Assembly (NCBI RefSeq): GCF_003664005.1
Contig: NZ_RCCJ01000001.1
Location: forward strand, 62,001 to 126,000
DNA from: Hydrogenivirga caldilitoris
GTDB lineage: Bacteria; Aquificota; Aquificia; Aquificales; Aquificaceae
Reading direction: 5' to 3'
DNA: 64,000 bases
Numbering within the stretch: position 1 is the first letter of the stretch; each line of letters opens with the position of its first letter. Below are positions 21,768 through 30,043 of this stretch, in pieces. The translations under genes and the position numbers were made by a program. Under the pieces are notes generated by a model that did no database searches, was not told the origin of the DNA, and saw nothing but the letters and a program-made list of their open reading frames with translations.

Positions 21768-22418
21768 ATGAGGATACTTCTTGTAGAAGATGACAGGGAG
21801 CTCGCAGGCTCCCTGAAGAGCCTCTTGGAAGAGGAAGGTTTCAGGGTGAGGCTTGCCCTTGACGGAAAGAGGGGGCTTGACCTCGCCCTCACCGAGGACA
21901 TTGACCTTATACTTTTGGACTACCTTCTTCCCAGCATGAGCGGTGAAGAGTTCTTGAAGAAGCTCAGGGAGGAGGGTTCAAAGACGCCCGTTCTCGTGGT
22001 TACGGTTATGTCGGATGTGAGGGATAAGGTAAAACTTCTGTCTCTCGGAGCGGACGATTACATAACGAAGCCCTTTAACTTTCAAGAGCTCTTAGCAAGG
22101 ATAAGAGCCGTCCTCAGGAGATACAGGGGTCTTGAGAGCTCTATGGTAGAGATTGAAGGGGTCGTCGTAAACCTTTCAAGCAGAGAAGTTTTCGTGGAGG
22201 GGAAGGAGGTCAAGCTGACAGCGGGGGAGTACGCCCTCCTTGAGTATCTATTTATGAACAGAGGCAGGTTTGTGAGCAGGGAGGAGCTTCTTGAAAGGGC
22301 ACTCCACAGCTACGATTCCCTCGGTAATACGGTTGAGGTTCTGGTTCACAGGTTAAGAAAGAAACTGGGAAGGGACATAATAAAGAGCAGGAGAGGCTTC
22401 GGCTACAGAGTGGGATGA
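21768..22418 (+). CDS. OmpR-family response regulator
   Basis: 216 residues. Receiver domain (1-118) with acidic pocket EDD (7-9), phospho-acceptor Asp51 in LLLDYLLP and Lys101 in DYITKPF, followed by a winged-helix DNA-binding domain ending with RRGFGYRV. It overlaps the kinase gene by 4 bp (ATGA). The operon organisation and the 11-bp repeats at 21405 and 23593 suggest that it regulates its own operon and the downstream DUF2231-like gene (inference). Confidence 0.93.
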   Translation: MRILLVEDDRELAGSLKSLLEEEGFRVRLALDGKRGLDLALTEDIDLILLDYLLPSMSGEEFLKKLREEGSKTPVLVVTVMSDVRDKVKLLSLGADDYITKPFNFQELLARIRAVLRRYRGLESSMVEIEGVVVNLSSREVFVEGKEVKLTAGEYALLEYLFMNRGRFVSREELLERALHSYDSLGNTVEVLVHRLRKKLGRDIIKSRRGFGYRVG

Positions 22419-23599
22419 TATCTCTTAAGAAGCGCATACTTCTGTTCCTGTCGGGGCTATCCCTTATATCGGCTTTCTTCTTCCTCGGAGTTTACCTGAG
22501 CCTTGACAGGCTCCTCTTTATCTCCATTGACAAACACCTTACGGAAGAGGCTGCGGAGTTTGACAGGTTTTACTTCGGAGGGGGGTCCGAAGACTACTTT
22601 AATCAGAAAACCTTTTGTATAAGGAACCCCGAAGGTCTTATACTTGAGTGTGGAAACCTCGGCGAGCATCTCCCCTTCCGTCCCGACGGTACAAACCGAA
22701 TAGATAGTGTTGAAATAGAGGGGAAGGTGTACAGGGTTGCGACTGTAAAGAGCGATAGGGGTCTTTACATACAGTATGCCCTTGATATAAGTCAGGAGGT
22801 AAGTGCCCTTAAACTTCTCAGACTGTCCCTCGTCCTAGGCTGGTTCTCCTTTTCCCTCACCTCTCTTCTGGTCTCCTGGCTCTTTTACAGGAGTACGATA
22901 AGGTCCTTTGAAAGGGGTGTTGAGAGCGCCCTCAGGGGCGACACTTCCGGGGAAGTTTACGAAGAGATAAAGCCTCTGGCTATTAAGCTAAAGGAGAGTG
23001 TAGATCGTTACAAGGACATGCTTATGGCTCTCAGCCACTCCCTCAAGACTCCAATAGCGGACTTGCTGCTGAAGGTGGAGATACTGTCCAGAAGGAGAAG
23101 GGAACCCCTGCTTGAGGATATTAGAGAGAGACTTGAGGAACTCAGCAGGAAGATAACTACCTTTCTGAGGCTTTCAAAGGTAGAGACCTTATCTTACAGT
23201 GTCAACTTACGCAGGTGCAATCTAAAGGAGCTGCTTGACAACGTTCTACTCGCACGAAAGGACCGGAACCTGAAAGTTGAGAGCCGGGAGGTTTTTGTCA
23301 GGTGTGACCCGGACCTCCTCATGGAGGTCTTTGACATACTTGTTGACAACGCGTTGAAACACGGTCTTGAAAATAAAGAAGTTCTTGTGGTTCTCGGAGA
23401 ATGCTTTTTTGTAGTTGAAAACCTATCAGAGAAACCTGTTGACCCGGAGGTGCTCAAAGAACCCCTTAAAAGAGGGGCGGGGGGTGTTGGACTTTACATA
23501 GCCAAGAGGCTGTGTGAGCTTATGGGGTTAAGTCTTTCCCTTAAGCAGAGCAGAGAGGGAGACTATTACAGGGTAAGAGCTGAGTTGCATTTCTGTTAA
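22415..23599 (+). CDS. Sensor histidine kinase
   Basis: 394 residues. Two membrane segments (about 8-28 and 136-160) flank a periplasmic sensor of about 105 residues containing two Cys (FCIRNPEGLILECGN). No HAMP is obvious. H-box MALSHSLKTPIADLL, N-box DILVDNALKHGL, and a glycine-rich GGVGLYIAKRL. The G1/D-box, normally DxGxG, reads VENLSEKP, so its Asp is replaced by Asn and the ATP lid looks short. The closest general likeness is to metal or envelope-stress sensors, but the ligand is not identifiable. Confidence 0.9.
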   Translation: MISLKKRILLFLSGLSLISAFFFLGVYLSLDRLLFISIDKHLTEEAAEFDRFYFGGGSEDYFNQKTFCIRNPEGLILECGNLGEHLPFRPDGTNRIDSVEIEGKVYRVATVKSDRGLYIQYALDISQEVSALKLLRLSLVLGWFSFSLTSLLVSWLFYRSTIRSFERGVESALRGDTSGEVYEEIKPLAIKLKESVDRYKDMLMALSHSLKTPIADLLLKVEILSRRRREPLLEDIRERLEELSRKITTFLRLSKVETLSYSVNLRRCNLKELLDNVLLARKDRNLKVESREVFVRCDPDLLMEVFDILVDNALKHGLENKEVLVVLGECFFVVENLSEKPVDPEVLKEPLKRGAGGVGLYIAKRLCELMGLSLSLKQSREGDYYRVRAELHFC

Positions 23600-23610
23600 T
23601 GGTCTGTTAA
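23593..23610 (+). promoter_or_regulatory. Pho-box-like 11-bp direct repeat before the DUF2231-like gene
   Basis: CTGTTAA at 23593-23599, four bases, then CTGTTAA at 23604-23610: two identical 7-mers with an 11-bp period. A TATATA -10-like hexamer lies at 23627. The repeat begins within the last codons of the kinase gene. It resembles the unit at 21417-21423 (CCGTTAA), pointing to one regulator for both promoters. Confidence 0.5.
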
Positions 23611-23646
23611 GGTAGGCACGTAAGAATATATATGAGGAGGTGAGGA

Positions 23647-24069
23647 ATGGAACTTATAAAGATTCATCCGCCTGCGGTTCACTTCGCCATAGTCCTGCCT
23701 GTTGCCCTTCTTATCCTTGACCTATACTACAGGTTCTCCGGAAAGAAACCCGATAAACTCCATCTTATATTTACACTGCTTGCGAGCCTCTCCGTCGTAG
23801 TGGGAGCCGTGAGCGGGGTTTTAGCCCACGAGCCTATAGAGGAGAAGCTTGAAACGATAGAAGTCTTTGAAACCCACGAGGTACTCGGTATCTTCCTGGC
23901 TCTTTACTTTGTTTCCCTGACGGGACTTCGCCTGTTCCTCCACAGAATTCCGCCGGTGGTGTTCACCCTCCTGACCCTGCTGGGGGTTTTAATGCTGTTT
24001 TTACAGGGAAACCTGGGCGGTTCAATAGTTTACGACCATATGATAGTTCCCTGGCTGAGGTCTCATTAG
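23647..24069 (+). CDS. DUF2231-like four-helix membrane protein
   Basis: 140 residues with four predicted membrane helices. Conserved-looking His residues occur at helix ends (IHPPAVHFAI near the N terminus, LAHEP, THEVLG, YDHMIVP), the pattern seen in the DUF2231 family, which may bind haem b or metal. Two TM-end His pairs would suit haem ligation (inference). GAGGAGGTGAGG precedes the ATG. It lies 47 bp after the sensor kinase gene with an 11-bp repeat in the gap. Confidence 0.75.
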   Translation: MELIKIHPPAVHFAIVLPVALLILDLYYRFSGKKPDKLHLIFTLLASLSVVVGAVSGVLAHEPIEEKLETIEVFETHEVLGIFLALYFVSLTGLRLFLHRIPPVVFTLLTLLGVLMLFLQGNLGGSIVYDHMIVPWLRSH

Positions 24070-24095
24070 CCTCTTGCTAAGACTCTGGAAAGCCC

Positions 24096-24103
24096 TATAT
24101 TTA
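24096..24103 (+). promoter_or_regulatory. -10 region for a near-leaderless GNAT gene
   Basis: TATATTTA just upstream of ATG 24110 holds two overlapping hexamers (TATATT, TATTTA) 8 and 6 nt before the start codon. No Shine-Dalgarno is present. Confidence 0.4.
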
Positions 24104-24109
24104 ACCGCC

Positions 24110-24610
24110 ATGGTCAGGAAGGCGAGACTCTCGGACGCACAGGCTATACATTCTCTGGTGAACGAATATGCTTTACAAGGTGTCCTCCTTCCTAGGAGTT
24201 TGAGCTCCATATACGAGCACATAAGAGACTTCTGGGTTTATGAGGAGGGTGGAGAAGTTCTTGGATGCTGTGCTCTCCAGATAGTCTGGGCAGACCTCGC
24301 TGAGATAAGGAGCTTCGCTGTCAGAAAAGACAGAAAAGGTTTAGGGATAGGGAAGGCTCTGATATCCTCCTGCATAGAGGAAGCTAAAAGCTTAGGTATA
24401 AAAAAGGTTTTCTCTCTGACTTACGCTAAAGATTACTTTGAAAGGTTCGGTTTCAGGGTTGTTGATAAGAGCACGCTCCCCCATAAGGTGTGGGGTGATT
24501 GTATCAACTGTGTTAAGTTCCCGAACTGCGATGAGATAGCTGTTATACTTGAATTAGATGGAAACGCCGCTGGTGTCCTTGAAGGGAGTTTACAAATCCA
24601 TAGATGGTGA
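24110..24610 (+). CDS. GNAT acetyltransferase, short ArgA-like (possible N-acetylglutamate synthase)
   Basis: 166 residues from ATG 24110; an upstream start at 24074 has no ribosome-binding site, and the GNAT fold begins MVRKARLSDAQAIHSLVNEYA. CoA-binding motif RKDRKGLGIGKAL. The C-terminal region (KVWGDCINCVKFPNCDEIAVILEL) is typical of stand-alone short N-acetylglutamate synthases, which start arginine synthesis, and argD lies nearby at 28903. The last 53 bp overlap the start of lolD in another frame, so the tail after ELDGNAA may be an extension. Confidence 0.8.
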   Translation: MVRKARLSDAQAIHSLVNEYALQGVLLPRSLSSIYEHIRDFWVYEEGGEVLGCCALQIVWADLAEIRSFAVRKDRKGLGIGKALISSCIEEAKSLGIKKVFSLTYAKDYFERFGFRVVDKSTLPHKVWGDCINCVKFPNCDEIAVILELDGNAAGVLEGSLQIHRW

Positions 24611-25220
24611 GGAGATCCTCAAAGATATATCCCTTGACGTATTTAAAGGCGAGTTCTTGAGTGTTATGGGAGCATCCGGTTCTGGGAAGAGCTCCCTTCT
24701 GTACATACTGGGTCTTATAGACAAACCTACAAAGGGAGAGGTTATGTTTGAAGGTAAAAGGATAGATTTCTCCGACGATAAAAAGCTCTCCGCCTTAAGA
24801 AACAGGAAGCTCGGCTTTGTGTTCCAGTTTCACTACCTTCTTCCCGAGTTTACCGCTCTTGAGAACATAATGGTTCCCATGCTGAAAGCAGGTGTAGGGA
24901 AGAGTGAAGCCAAGGAGAGGGCTTACAGACTTCTTGAAGTGGTGGGACTTTCTGGAAAGGAGGAAAGAAAGCCCTACCAGCTCTCAGGCGGAGAACAGCA
25001 GAGGGTCGCCATAGGTAGAGCCCTCGCTAACGAGCCTACCCTCATACTTGCCGACGAGCCAACGGGAAACCTTGACTCTAAAAATACCGAGGCGGTTATG
25101 GACATATTCCTTGAACTCAACAGAGACGGGAAGACCATAGTTATGGTTACCCATGAGGAGTACCTTGCAAAGAGGGCTCAGAGAGGACTTATCATGAAGG
25201 ATGGAAGTATAGTGGTATGA
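24558..25220 (+). CDS. lolD: LolD-type ABC transporter ATPase
   Basis: 220 residues: Walker A GASGSGKSS, Q-loop FQFHYLLPEFTALEN, signature LSGGEQQR, Walker B LILADEPTGNLDS and switch His in VTHEE. This is the MacB/LolD/FtsE class, and the FQFHYLLPEF stretch best fits LolD, which powers lipoprotein release from the inner membrane. No lolC/E permease is adjacent. The ATG lies 53 bp inside the preceding gene; no later Met could serve as start without losing the first strands. It overlaps the next gene by 4 bp. Confidence 0.85.
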   Translation: METPLVSLKGVYKSIDGEEILKDISLDVFKGEFLSVMGASGSGKSSLLYILGLIDKPTKGEVMFEGKRIDFSDDKKLSALRNRKLGFVFQFHYLLPEFTALENIMVPMLKAGVGKSEAKERAYRLLEVVGLSGKEERKPYQLSGGEQQRVAIGRALANEPTLILADEPTGNLDSKNTEAVMDIFLELNRDGKTIVMVTHEEYLAKRAQRGLIMKDGSIVV

Positions 25221-26176
25221 GGAGCTTTAGAGATTTTATGGAAGAAAAGGTAAGGGAGTATTACAGCTCGCCCAGGGAGAAGTTTTCCTCCTTCGGTGAC
25301 TTCTTTACAGCTCCAGAACTTGACAGAGCCTTTGGAGAGGCGATAGCAGACTTCCTCTATTACAGGCTAAAGGATTTTGATACTCCTGTTATCCTTGAGC
25401 TTGGTGCTGGGCGTGGCTTGATGGCAAGGGATATCCTTAACTACTACAGAGAAAAGGATGCTGAGCTCTTTAGCCAGATTACATACCTGATATACGAACT
25501 AAGCCCTTATTTAAGAGAGAAGCAGAGGCTTCTTCTGTCAGAATTTAAGAACGTAGGCTGGGTTGAAGAGTTCCCGGAGATGGAGGGTGTTATCCTATCC
25601 AACGAATTTTTTGATACTCTTCCGGTGCACGTGGTTAAGGAGGACAAGGAGCTTTACTTGAGTGAAGGGGGAGAAGAGGTGTGGCTTAGTCTTGACGATG
25701 AGAGGGTAAGGGGCTTTATAAGGAAGATGGGTTATGAAGGTCTCAAGCAAAGGGTTGAAGTTTGCCTGGACTGTATAGAAATCCTCAGGAGGATAGCCCA
25801 CTCTCTGGTGCGGGGTTATCATCTCGTCATAGATTATGGCTATACCTCTGAAGAGCTCTCTAAGTTTCCAGAGGGAACCGTTGTCGGTTATAAAAAACAC
25901 AGACTCAGGGACGATATATACGCACAGGACATGGATATAAGTGCACAGGTAAACTTTTCCGCGTTGATGGAGTATGGTAAGGACTTTGGACTTAAAACGG
26001 TACTTTACGATACCCAAAGAAACTTCCTTGCAAGCATACCCCATTTCCTGACTCAGCTTGAGACACTCAGTTACGAGGAGAGCCCGGAATCTATTGAGAG
26101 GCTATCAAGACTCAAGACAATGCTCATAAGTATGGGCGACAGGTTTAAAGTTCTATTTCAAAGCAAAGGGCTGTAA
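25217..26176 (+). CDS. MidA/NDUFAF7-family SAM-dependent methyltransferase
   Basis: 319 residues. SAM-binding motif VILELGAGRGLMARDIL (about 58-74), upstream GDFFTAPELDRAFGEAIADFL, and LSNEFFDTLPVHVV (about 125-139), all typical of the MidA/DUF185 family. The eukaryotic member methylates an Arg of complex I subunit NDUFS2, so a respiratory-chain target is plausible here but inferred. Start overlaps lolD (ATGA). Confidence 0.88.
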   Translation: MRSFRDFMEEKVREYYSSPREKFSSFGDFFTAPELDRAFGEAIADFLYYRLKDFDTPVILELGAGRGLMARDILNYYREKDAELFSQITYLIYELSPYLREKQRLLLSEFKNVGWVEEFPEMEGVILSNEFFDTLPVHVVKEDKELYLSEGGEEVWLSLDDERVRGFIRKMGYEGLKQRVEVCLDCIEILRRIAHSLVRGYHLVIDYGYTSEELSKFPEGTVVGYKKHRLRDDIYAQDMDISAQVNFSALMEYGKDFGLKTVLYDTQRNFLASIPHFLTQLETLSYEESPESIERLSRLKTMLISMGDRFKVLFQSKGL

Positions 26177-26200
26177 AATAAGTACTTTGGAGGAGAAGAG

Positions 26201-26716
26201 ATGGAAGACATAGTGGTAGGTGGTTACCTTGTTAAAGGGGACAGGTACTACACGAAGGACCATGAGTGGGCGTTGATAAAAAATGGAAAAGCCCAGATAG
26301 GTATTACCGACTATGCCCAGAAGATGTTGGGTGACATAGTTTACGTTGACCTGCCTGAGAGGGAACAGGAGGTTGATGCGGGTGAGACTGTAGCCAACAT
26401 AGAATCTGTGAAGAACGTTGCACCCGTTTACAGCCCGGTAACAGGAAGTGTAATAGAGGTGAACGAGGACCTGGCTGATGAGCCGACCCTTATAAACGAA
26501 GACCCTTACGATGCCGGCTGGATAGCTGTACTTGAGATGAAAGACCCTACAGAAGTGGAAGACCTGATGCCTGCTGAAGATTACGCTGAGCTCCTCAGAG
26601 AGATAATAAAGGAGGAGCAGGGTGAAGAGGCTACCGAGGAGATACCTGTTGAGGGTCTTGAAGAATCCCTTGAGAGCCTTCCTGAAGAGGAACTTGGATA
26701 TGAAGAGGAAAGATAA
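26201..26716 (+). CDS. gcvH: Glycine cleavage system H protein with acidic C-terminal extension
   Basis: Lipoyl carrier shuttling the aminomethyl group in glycine cleavage. Lipoylated Lys71 lies in NIESVKNVAPVYSPVTG. The protein is 171 residues against about 125-130 usually. The extra about 35 residues are a Glu-rich tail. GGAGG 9 nt before ATG. Its stop overlaps the ATG of gcvPA. Aquificales carry several GcvH-like proteins, some of them sulfur-pathway lipoate-binding proteins, but the gcvPA neighbour points to glycine metabolism. Confidence 0.92.
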   Translation: MEDIVVGGYLVKGDRYYTKDHEWALIKNGKAQIGITDYAQKMLGDIVYVDLPEREQEVDAGETVANIESVKNVAPVYSPVTGSVIEVNEDLADEPTLINEDPYDAGWIAVLEMKDPTEVEDLMPAEDYAELLREIIKEEQGEEATEEIPVEGLEESLESLPEEELGYEEER

Positions 26717-28047
26717 TGTACATACCCCATTCGGATAAGGAAACCAAGGAGATACTGAGCCAACTTGGTCTGGGGAGTCTTGAAGAGCTATTCTCGCACA
26801 TAGACCCGCTTCTCCTTAACCCACCCTGTAACCTCCCTGAGCCCAGGTCCGAGGAAGACCTGAGAGATTTTTTTCTGGAGCTGGGTGAAAGGAATAGGCT
26901 GCCTGTCTACTTTGCAGGAGCTGGCAGTTATGACAGGATAGTTCCCTCTGCTTTAAAGCATCTTATCCAGAGGGGTGAGTTTCTTACAGCCTACACGCCT
27001 TATCAAGCTGAAGCTTCTCAGGGAACCCTTCAAGCGATATTTGAGTATCAAACCGTTATAGCTGAACTTACGGGTATGGATGTAGCCAACGCTTCTATGT
27101 ATGATGGTGCTTCGGCTTTAGCCGAGGCTGTTCTTATGGCAAGGGCTGTAAAGGGTAGGGGGAGCAGGATTGTTCTCTCTTCAGCCGTAAATCCTATGTA
27201 CAGAAAAGTCGTGAAGACCTATCTCCAGGGCTACGAAGATGAGATACTTGAGGTAGGTTTCACCGATGAGGGTACGACTGACCTGAATGCTCTGGAAGAC
27301 GCTTTGAGGGACGGTTCGGCTCACGCCGTTGCTATCCAGTATCCCAACTTCTTCGGCTTTATAGAACCCTTAGAAGACATAGGCAATCTCGTCAAAGGAT
27401 ACGATGTGCCCTTCATAGTTATTGCAGACCCGGTAGCCCTTTCAATCCTTCGTCCTCCGGGGGACTTTGGTGCAGATATAGTTGTAGGTGAAGGACAGCA
27501 GCTTGGGATTCCAATGAACTTTGGGGGACCCTACGTAGGTTTCTTTGCAACCAAGGAAGCTTACATCAGGAAGATGCCTGGACGCCTCGTAGGTCTCGCT
27601 GAGGATACGGAGGGCAGAAGAGCCTTCACCCTTGTTCTCCAAACCCGCGAGCAACATATAAGGAGAGAAAGGGCAACCTCAAACATCTGCACGAACCAGA
27701 ATCTTATGGCTTTAGCCAATCTCATGTACGCTGCCCTCCTTGGTAGGGAAGGACTTAAAGAGGTGGCGCTCCAGAGCCTGTCAAAAGCCTTTTATCTTAA
27801 GGGTAAACTCTTAGACCTTGGCTTTGAGGAGGTTTTTAAGGGAAAACACCTGTGGGAGTTTCCCTTAAGGGTTGGGAATGCGGATAGACTTTGGAGAGAG
27901 CTTCTCAATAAAGGGTATATGTTTGGAGTTCCAGTTTACACCTTTTATCCTAACATTAAAGATGTGCTCCTCATAGCTGTGACCGAAAAGAGAAAGCGTG
28001 AGGAGATAGATGGGCTTTGTGAAGCCCTGAGAGGGCTTATCCAGTGA
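26716..28047 (+). CDS. gcvPA: Glycine dehydrogenase (decarboxylating) subunit 1
   Basis: 443 residues, the N-terminal half of the split P protein. PHSD start, then PVYFAGAGSYDRIVPSALKHLIQRGEFLTAYTPYQAEASQGTLQ..., and ASMYDGASALAEAVLMA. The PLP-binding Lys is in the other half (GcvPB), which is not in this window, nor is GcvT. In an autotroph it may run in either direction to link glycine and C1-THF (inference). Followed by a CBS-GGDEF gene overlapping by 4 bp. Confidence 0.96.
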   Translation: MYIPHSDKETKEILSQLGLGSLEELFSHIDPLLLNPPCNLPEPRSEEDLRDFFLELGERNRLPVYFAGAGSYDRIVPSALKHLIQRGEFLTAYTPYQAEASQGTLQAIFEYQTVIAELTGMDVANASMYDGASALAEAVLMARAVKGRGSRIVLSSAVNPMYRKVVKTYLQGYEDEILEVGFTDEGTTDLNALEDALRDGSAHAVAIQYPNFFGFIEPLEDIGNLVKGYDVPFIVIADPVALSILRPPGDFGADIVVGEGQQLGIPMNFGGPYVGFFATKEAYIRKMPGRLVGLAEDTEGRRAFTLVLQTREQHIRRERATSNICTNQNLMALANLMYAALLGREGLKEVALQSLSKAFYLKGKLLDLGFEEVFKGKHLWEFPLRVGNADRLWRELLNKGYMFGVPVYTFYPNIKDVLLIAVTEKRKREEIDGLCEALRGLIQ

Positions 28048-28919
28048 ACGGCTTACCTCTTGTTAAGGACCTCATGGTGAGGAATCCGATAGTTTGCCAC
28101 CCGGAGACTAGCGTGAGGGACGCTGTTTCTCTTATGGAAAATCATGATGTTGGGAGCGTGATAGTTGTTGATAAGTACACAAGGAGACCTGTGAATATTA
28201 TCACCCACCGAGATGTGATATCCGCCGTTTACCACGGAAAGTTTGATGCTACAGTAGGGGAGCTTATAGAGCTGCTTGAAAAGAAAGAGCTTTACACCAT
28301 AGGGGAGGAGGCGACGGTAATAGAGGCTATGAGGATGTTTGAAGAGTACAGGATAAAACATCTGCCGGTAGTGGATAATGAGGGTTTTCTCGTTGGTATA
28401 ATAACGGGGAGTGATATCCTTAAAGGGCTCCCGAGGTTTGCTTTCATAGACCCCTTAACAGGCCTTGAGAATAGAAGGTTCTTAGATTATCTGGATTCAA
28501 AACTATCAAGGCAGCAGGTAAAGGATATCTACGTTATGGTTATAGATGTAGACAATTTTAAGGAGATTAATGATAGGTTCGGTCATCTTTTTGGGGACAG
28601 GGTATTAAGGGAAATAGCCCAGGTCATAGCTAGCTCGGTGAGAACAAACGATAACCTCATAAGATACGGTGGGGAGGAGTTCCTAGCTGTTTTGTACAGA
28701 GTTGGGGAAGAAGGCGCCTTAGCCATAGCTGAGAGGATAAGAAGGAACGTTGAGAACCTGAAGATTGAAGGGCACCCGGAGATTAAACTCACTGTGAGTG
28801 TGGGTGTGGCTCCCTATAAAGTTTCTCTGACTGACACAATAGAACGTGCCGACAGGGCTATGTATTCGGCGAAGAGGAAAGGAAAGAACAGGGTTGAGCT
28901 TTTCAAAGAACCTCTCTGA
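28044..28919 (+). CDS. Diguanylate cyclase with N-terminal CBS pair
   Basis: 291 residues, no membrane segment. Two CBS domains (about 6-60 and 70-125; VKDLMVRNPIVCHPETSVRDAVSLM and LPVVDNEGFLVGIITGSDIL) precede a GGDEF domain (about 135-290) whose signature is GGEEF, an active variant in known cyclases. The inhibitory RxxD I-site (RTND) lies five residues before it. CBS pairs bind adenine nucleotides or SAM, so c-di-GMP output may respond to energy or C1 state. GTG start inside the gcvPA stop. The 3' end overlaps argD by 17 bp. Confidence 0.9.
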   Translation: MNGLPLVKDLMVRNPIVCHPETSVRDAVSLMENHDVGSVIVVDKYTRRPVNIITHRDVISAVYHGKFDATVGELIELLEKKELYTIGEEATVIEAMRMFEEYRIKHLPVVDNEGFLVGIITGSDILKGLPRFAFIDPLTGLENRRFLDYLDSKLSRQQVKDIYVMVIDVDNFKEINDRFGHLFGDRVLREIAQVIASSVRTNDNLIRYGGEEFLAVLYRVGEEGALAIAERIRRNVENLKIEGHPEIKLTVSVGVAPYKVSLTDTIERADRAMYSAKRKGKNRVELFKEPL

Positions 28920-30030
28920 GCGATGTTATAGCCTCGTCCACATGCTCCTTCTCAAGTATGAGTGGAGGCAGTAACCTTATAACGCTCCCCGCCGTGCAGT
29001 TTATGACAAGCCCTCTCTCCAGAGCCTTCATGACTACCTCTCTGCAGTCCTTCCCGTAATCTATCCCGAGTATGAGACCCTTTCCCTTCACCTTTCCGAC
29101 TCCGAGCCCTTCTAACCTCTTCCTCAAGTACTCTCCCACCTCTCTGGCATGGGGCAGGAGCTTTTTTACCTCCTCAACAACCACACTCGCAGCCCTGCAC
29201 GCCAAGGCGTTACCTCCGAAGGTGGAGCCATGGGACCCCGGAGTGAAGGCTCCTGCCACCTCTTCCCTTGCAATGAGAGCCCCTACGGGAACTCCACCGC
29301 CGAGACCCTTCGCCAGAGTTATCACGTCCGGTTCTATCCCATAGAGCTGGTATCCGTAGAACTCCCCAGTCCTTCCTATACCCGTCTGAACCTCGTCAAC
29401 TACAAGGAGAATCCCCTCCTCCCTGCAGAGCTTCTGAAGTTCTTTGAGAAACTCAGGTTCACACTCGTTCACACCGCCCTCTCCCTGAATCACCTCAAGC
29501 ATGACCGCCGCCGTATCCTTTCTTAGGAGTTTTTTAACCGAGTCTATGTCGTTGAGCTCAGCGTAATCAAAACCCTCAAGTACAGGCTCAAAACCTTTAT
29601 GGAACTTCTCCTGTGCCGTTGCAGAGAGGCTCCCGTAGGTTCTCCCGTGAAAGCCGTTCCTGAAGGTTATTATCCTGTACCTCTCTTCTCCTTTGTCTCT
29701 GAAGAACTTCCTCACGAGCTTTATGGCAGCCTCGTTAGCCTCCGTCCCCGAGTTGCAGAAGAATACTCTGGCATCTGTCCAGAACTCCTTGACGAGTTTT
29801 TCGGCAAGCTCCTCCTGCCATGGATTTTCAAAGAGGTTGGAGACGTGGATAAGCTCCTTAGCCTGAGAGCATATCGCTTCGGTCAATTTGGGATGGGAAT
29901 GTCCGAGGGAACAGACCGCTATACCGGCAACGAGGTCTAAGTATCTCTTGCCCTTGTCATCGTACAGGTAGACTCCCTCTCCCCTGACGAACCTGACGGG
30001 TAACCTTGAGTAGTTCTGTATGAGATACAT
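28903..30030 (-). CDS. argD: Acetylornithine/class III aminotransferase
   Basis: PLP enzyme of 375 residues converting N-acetylglutamate semialdehyde to N-acetylornithine in arginine synthesis; it may also act on succinyl-diaminopimelate. Motifs: GHSHPKL, FCNSGTEANEAAIKL, GFHGRTYGSLSAT, LLVVDEVQTGIGRTG, and the PLP Lys in TLAKGLGGGVPVG. No Shine-Dalgarno. TAAAAT ends 7 nt before the ATG and overlaps the nitrilase stop codon. Confidence 0.93.
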   Translation of the reverse strand: MYLIQNYSRLPVRFVRGEGVYLYDDKGKRYLDLVAGIAVCSLGHSHPKLTEAICSQAKELIHVSNLFENPWQEELAEKLVKEFWTDARVFFCNSGTEANEAAIKLVRKFFRDKGEERYRIITFRNGFHGRTYGSLSATAQEKFHKGFEPVLEGFDYAELNDIDSVKKLLRKDTAAVMLEVIQGEGGVNECEPEFLKELQKLCREEGILLVVDEVQTGIGRTGEFYGYQLYGIEPDVITLAKGLGGGVPVGALIAREEVAGAFTPGSHGSTFGGNALACRAASVVVEEVKKLLPHAREVGEYLRKRLEGLGVGKVKGKGLILGIDYGKDCREVVMKALERGLVINCTAGSVIRLLPPLILEKEHVDEAITSLREVL

Positions 30031-30037
30031 CGGGAAA

Positions 30038-30043
30038 ATTTTA
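30038..30043 (-). promoter_or_regulatory. -10 of leaderless argD, overlapping nitrilase stop codon
   Basis: TAAAAT on the minus strand. Its first three bases are the TAA stop of the upstream nitrilase gene. With 7 nt to the ATG, transcription would start at or one base before it. Confidence 0.45.

Noticed and set aside
23597-23646. Terminator after the sensor kinase gene
   Set aside because: The repeat there is a direct repeat, not an inverted one, and no T-run follows.
26201-26716. GcvH as a sulfur-pathway lipoate-binding protein (LbpA)
   Set aside because: Aquificales have such homologues, but this gene overlaps gcvPA and no shdr genes are nearby, so glycine cleavage is the better reading.
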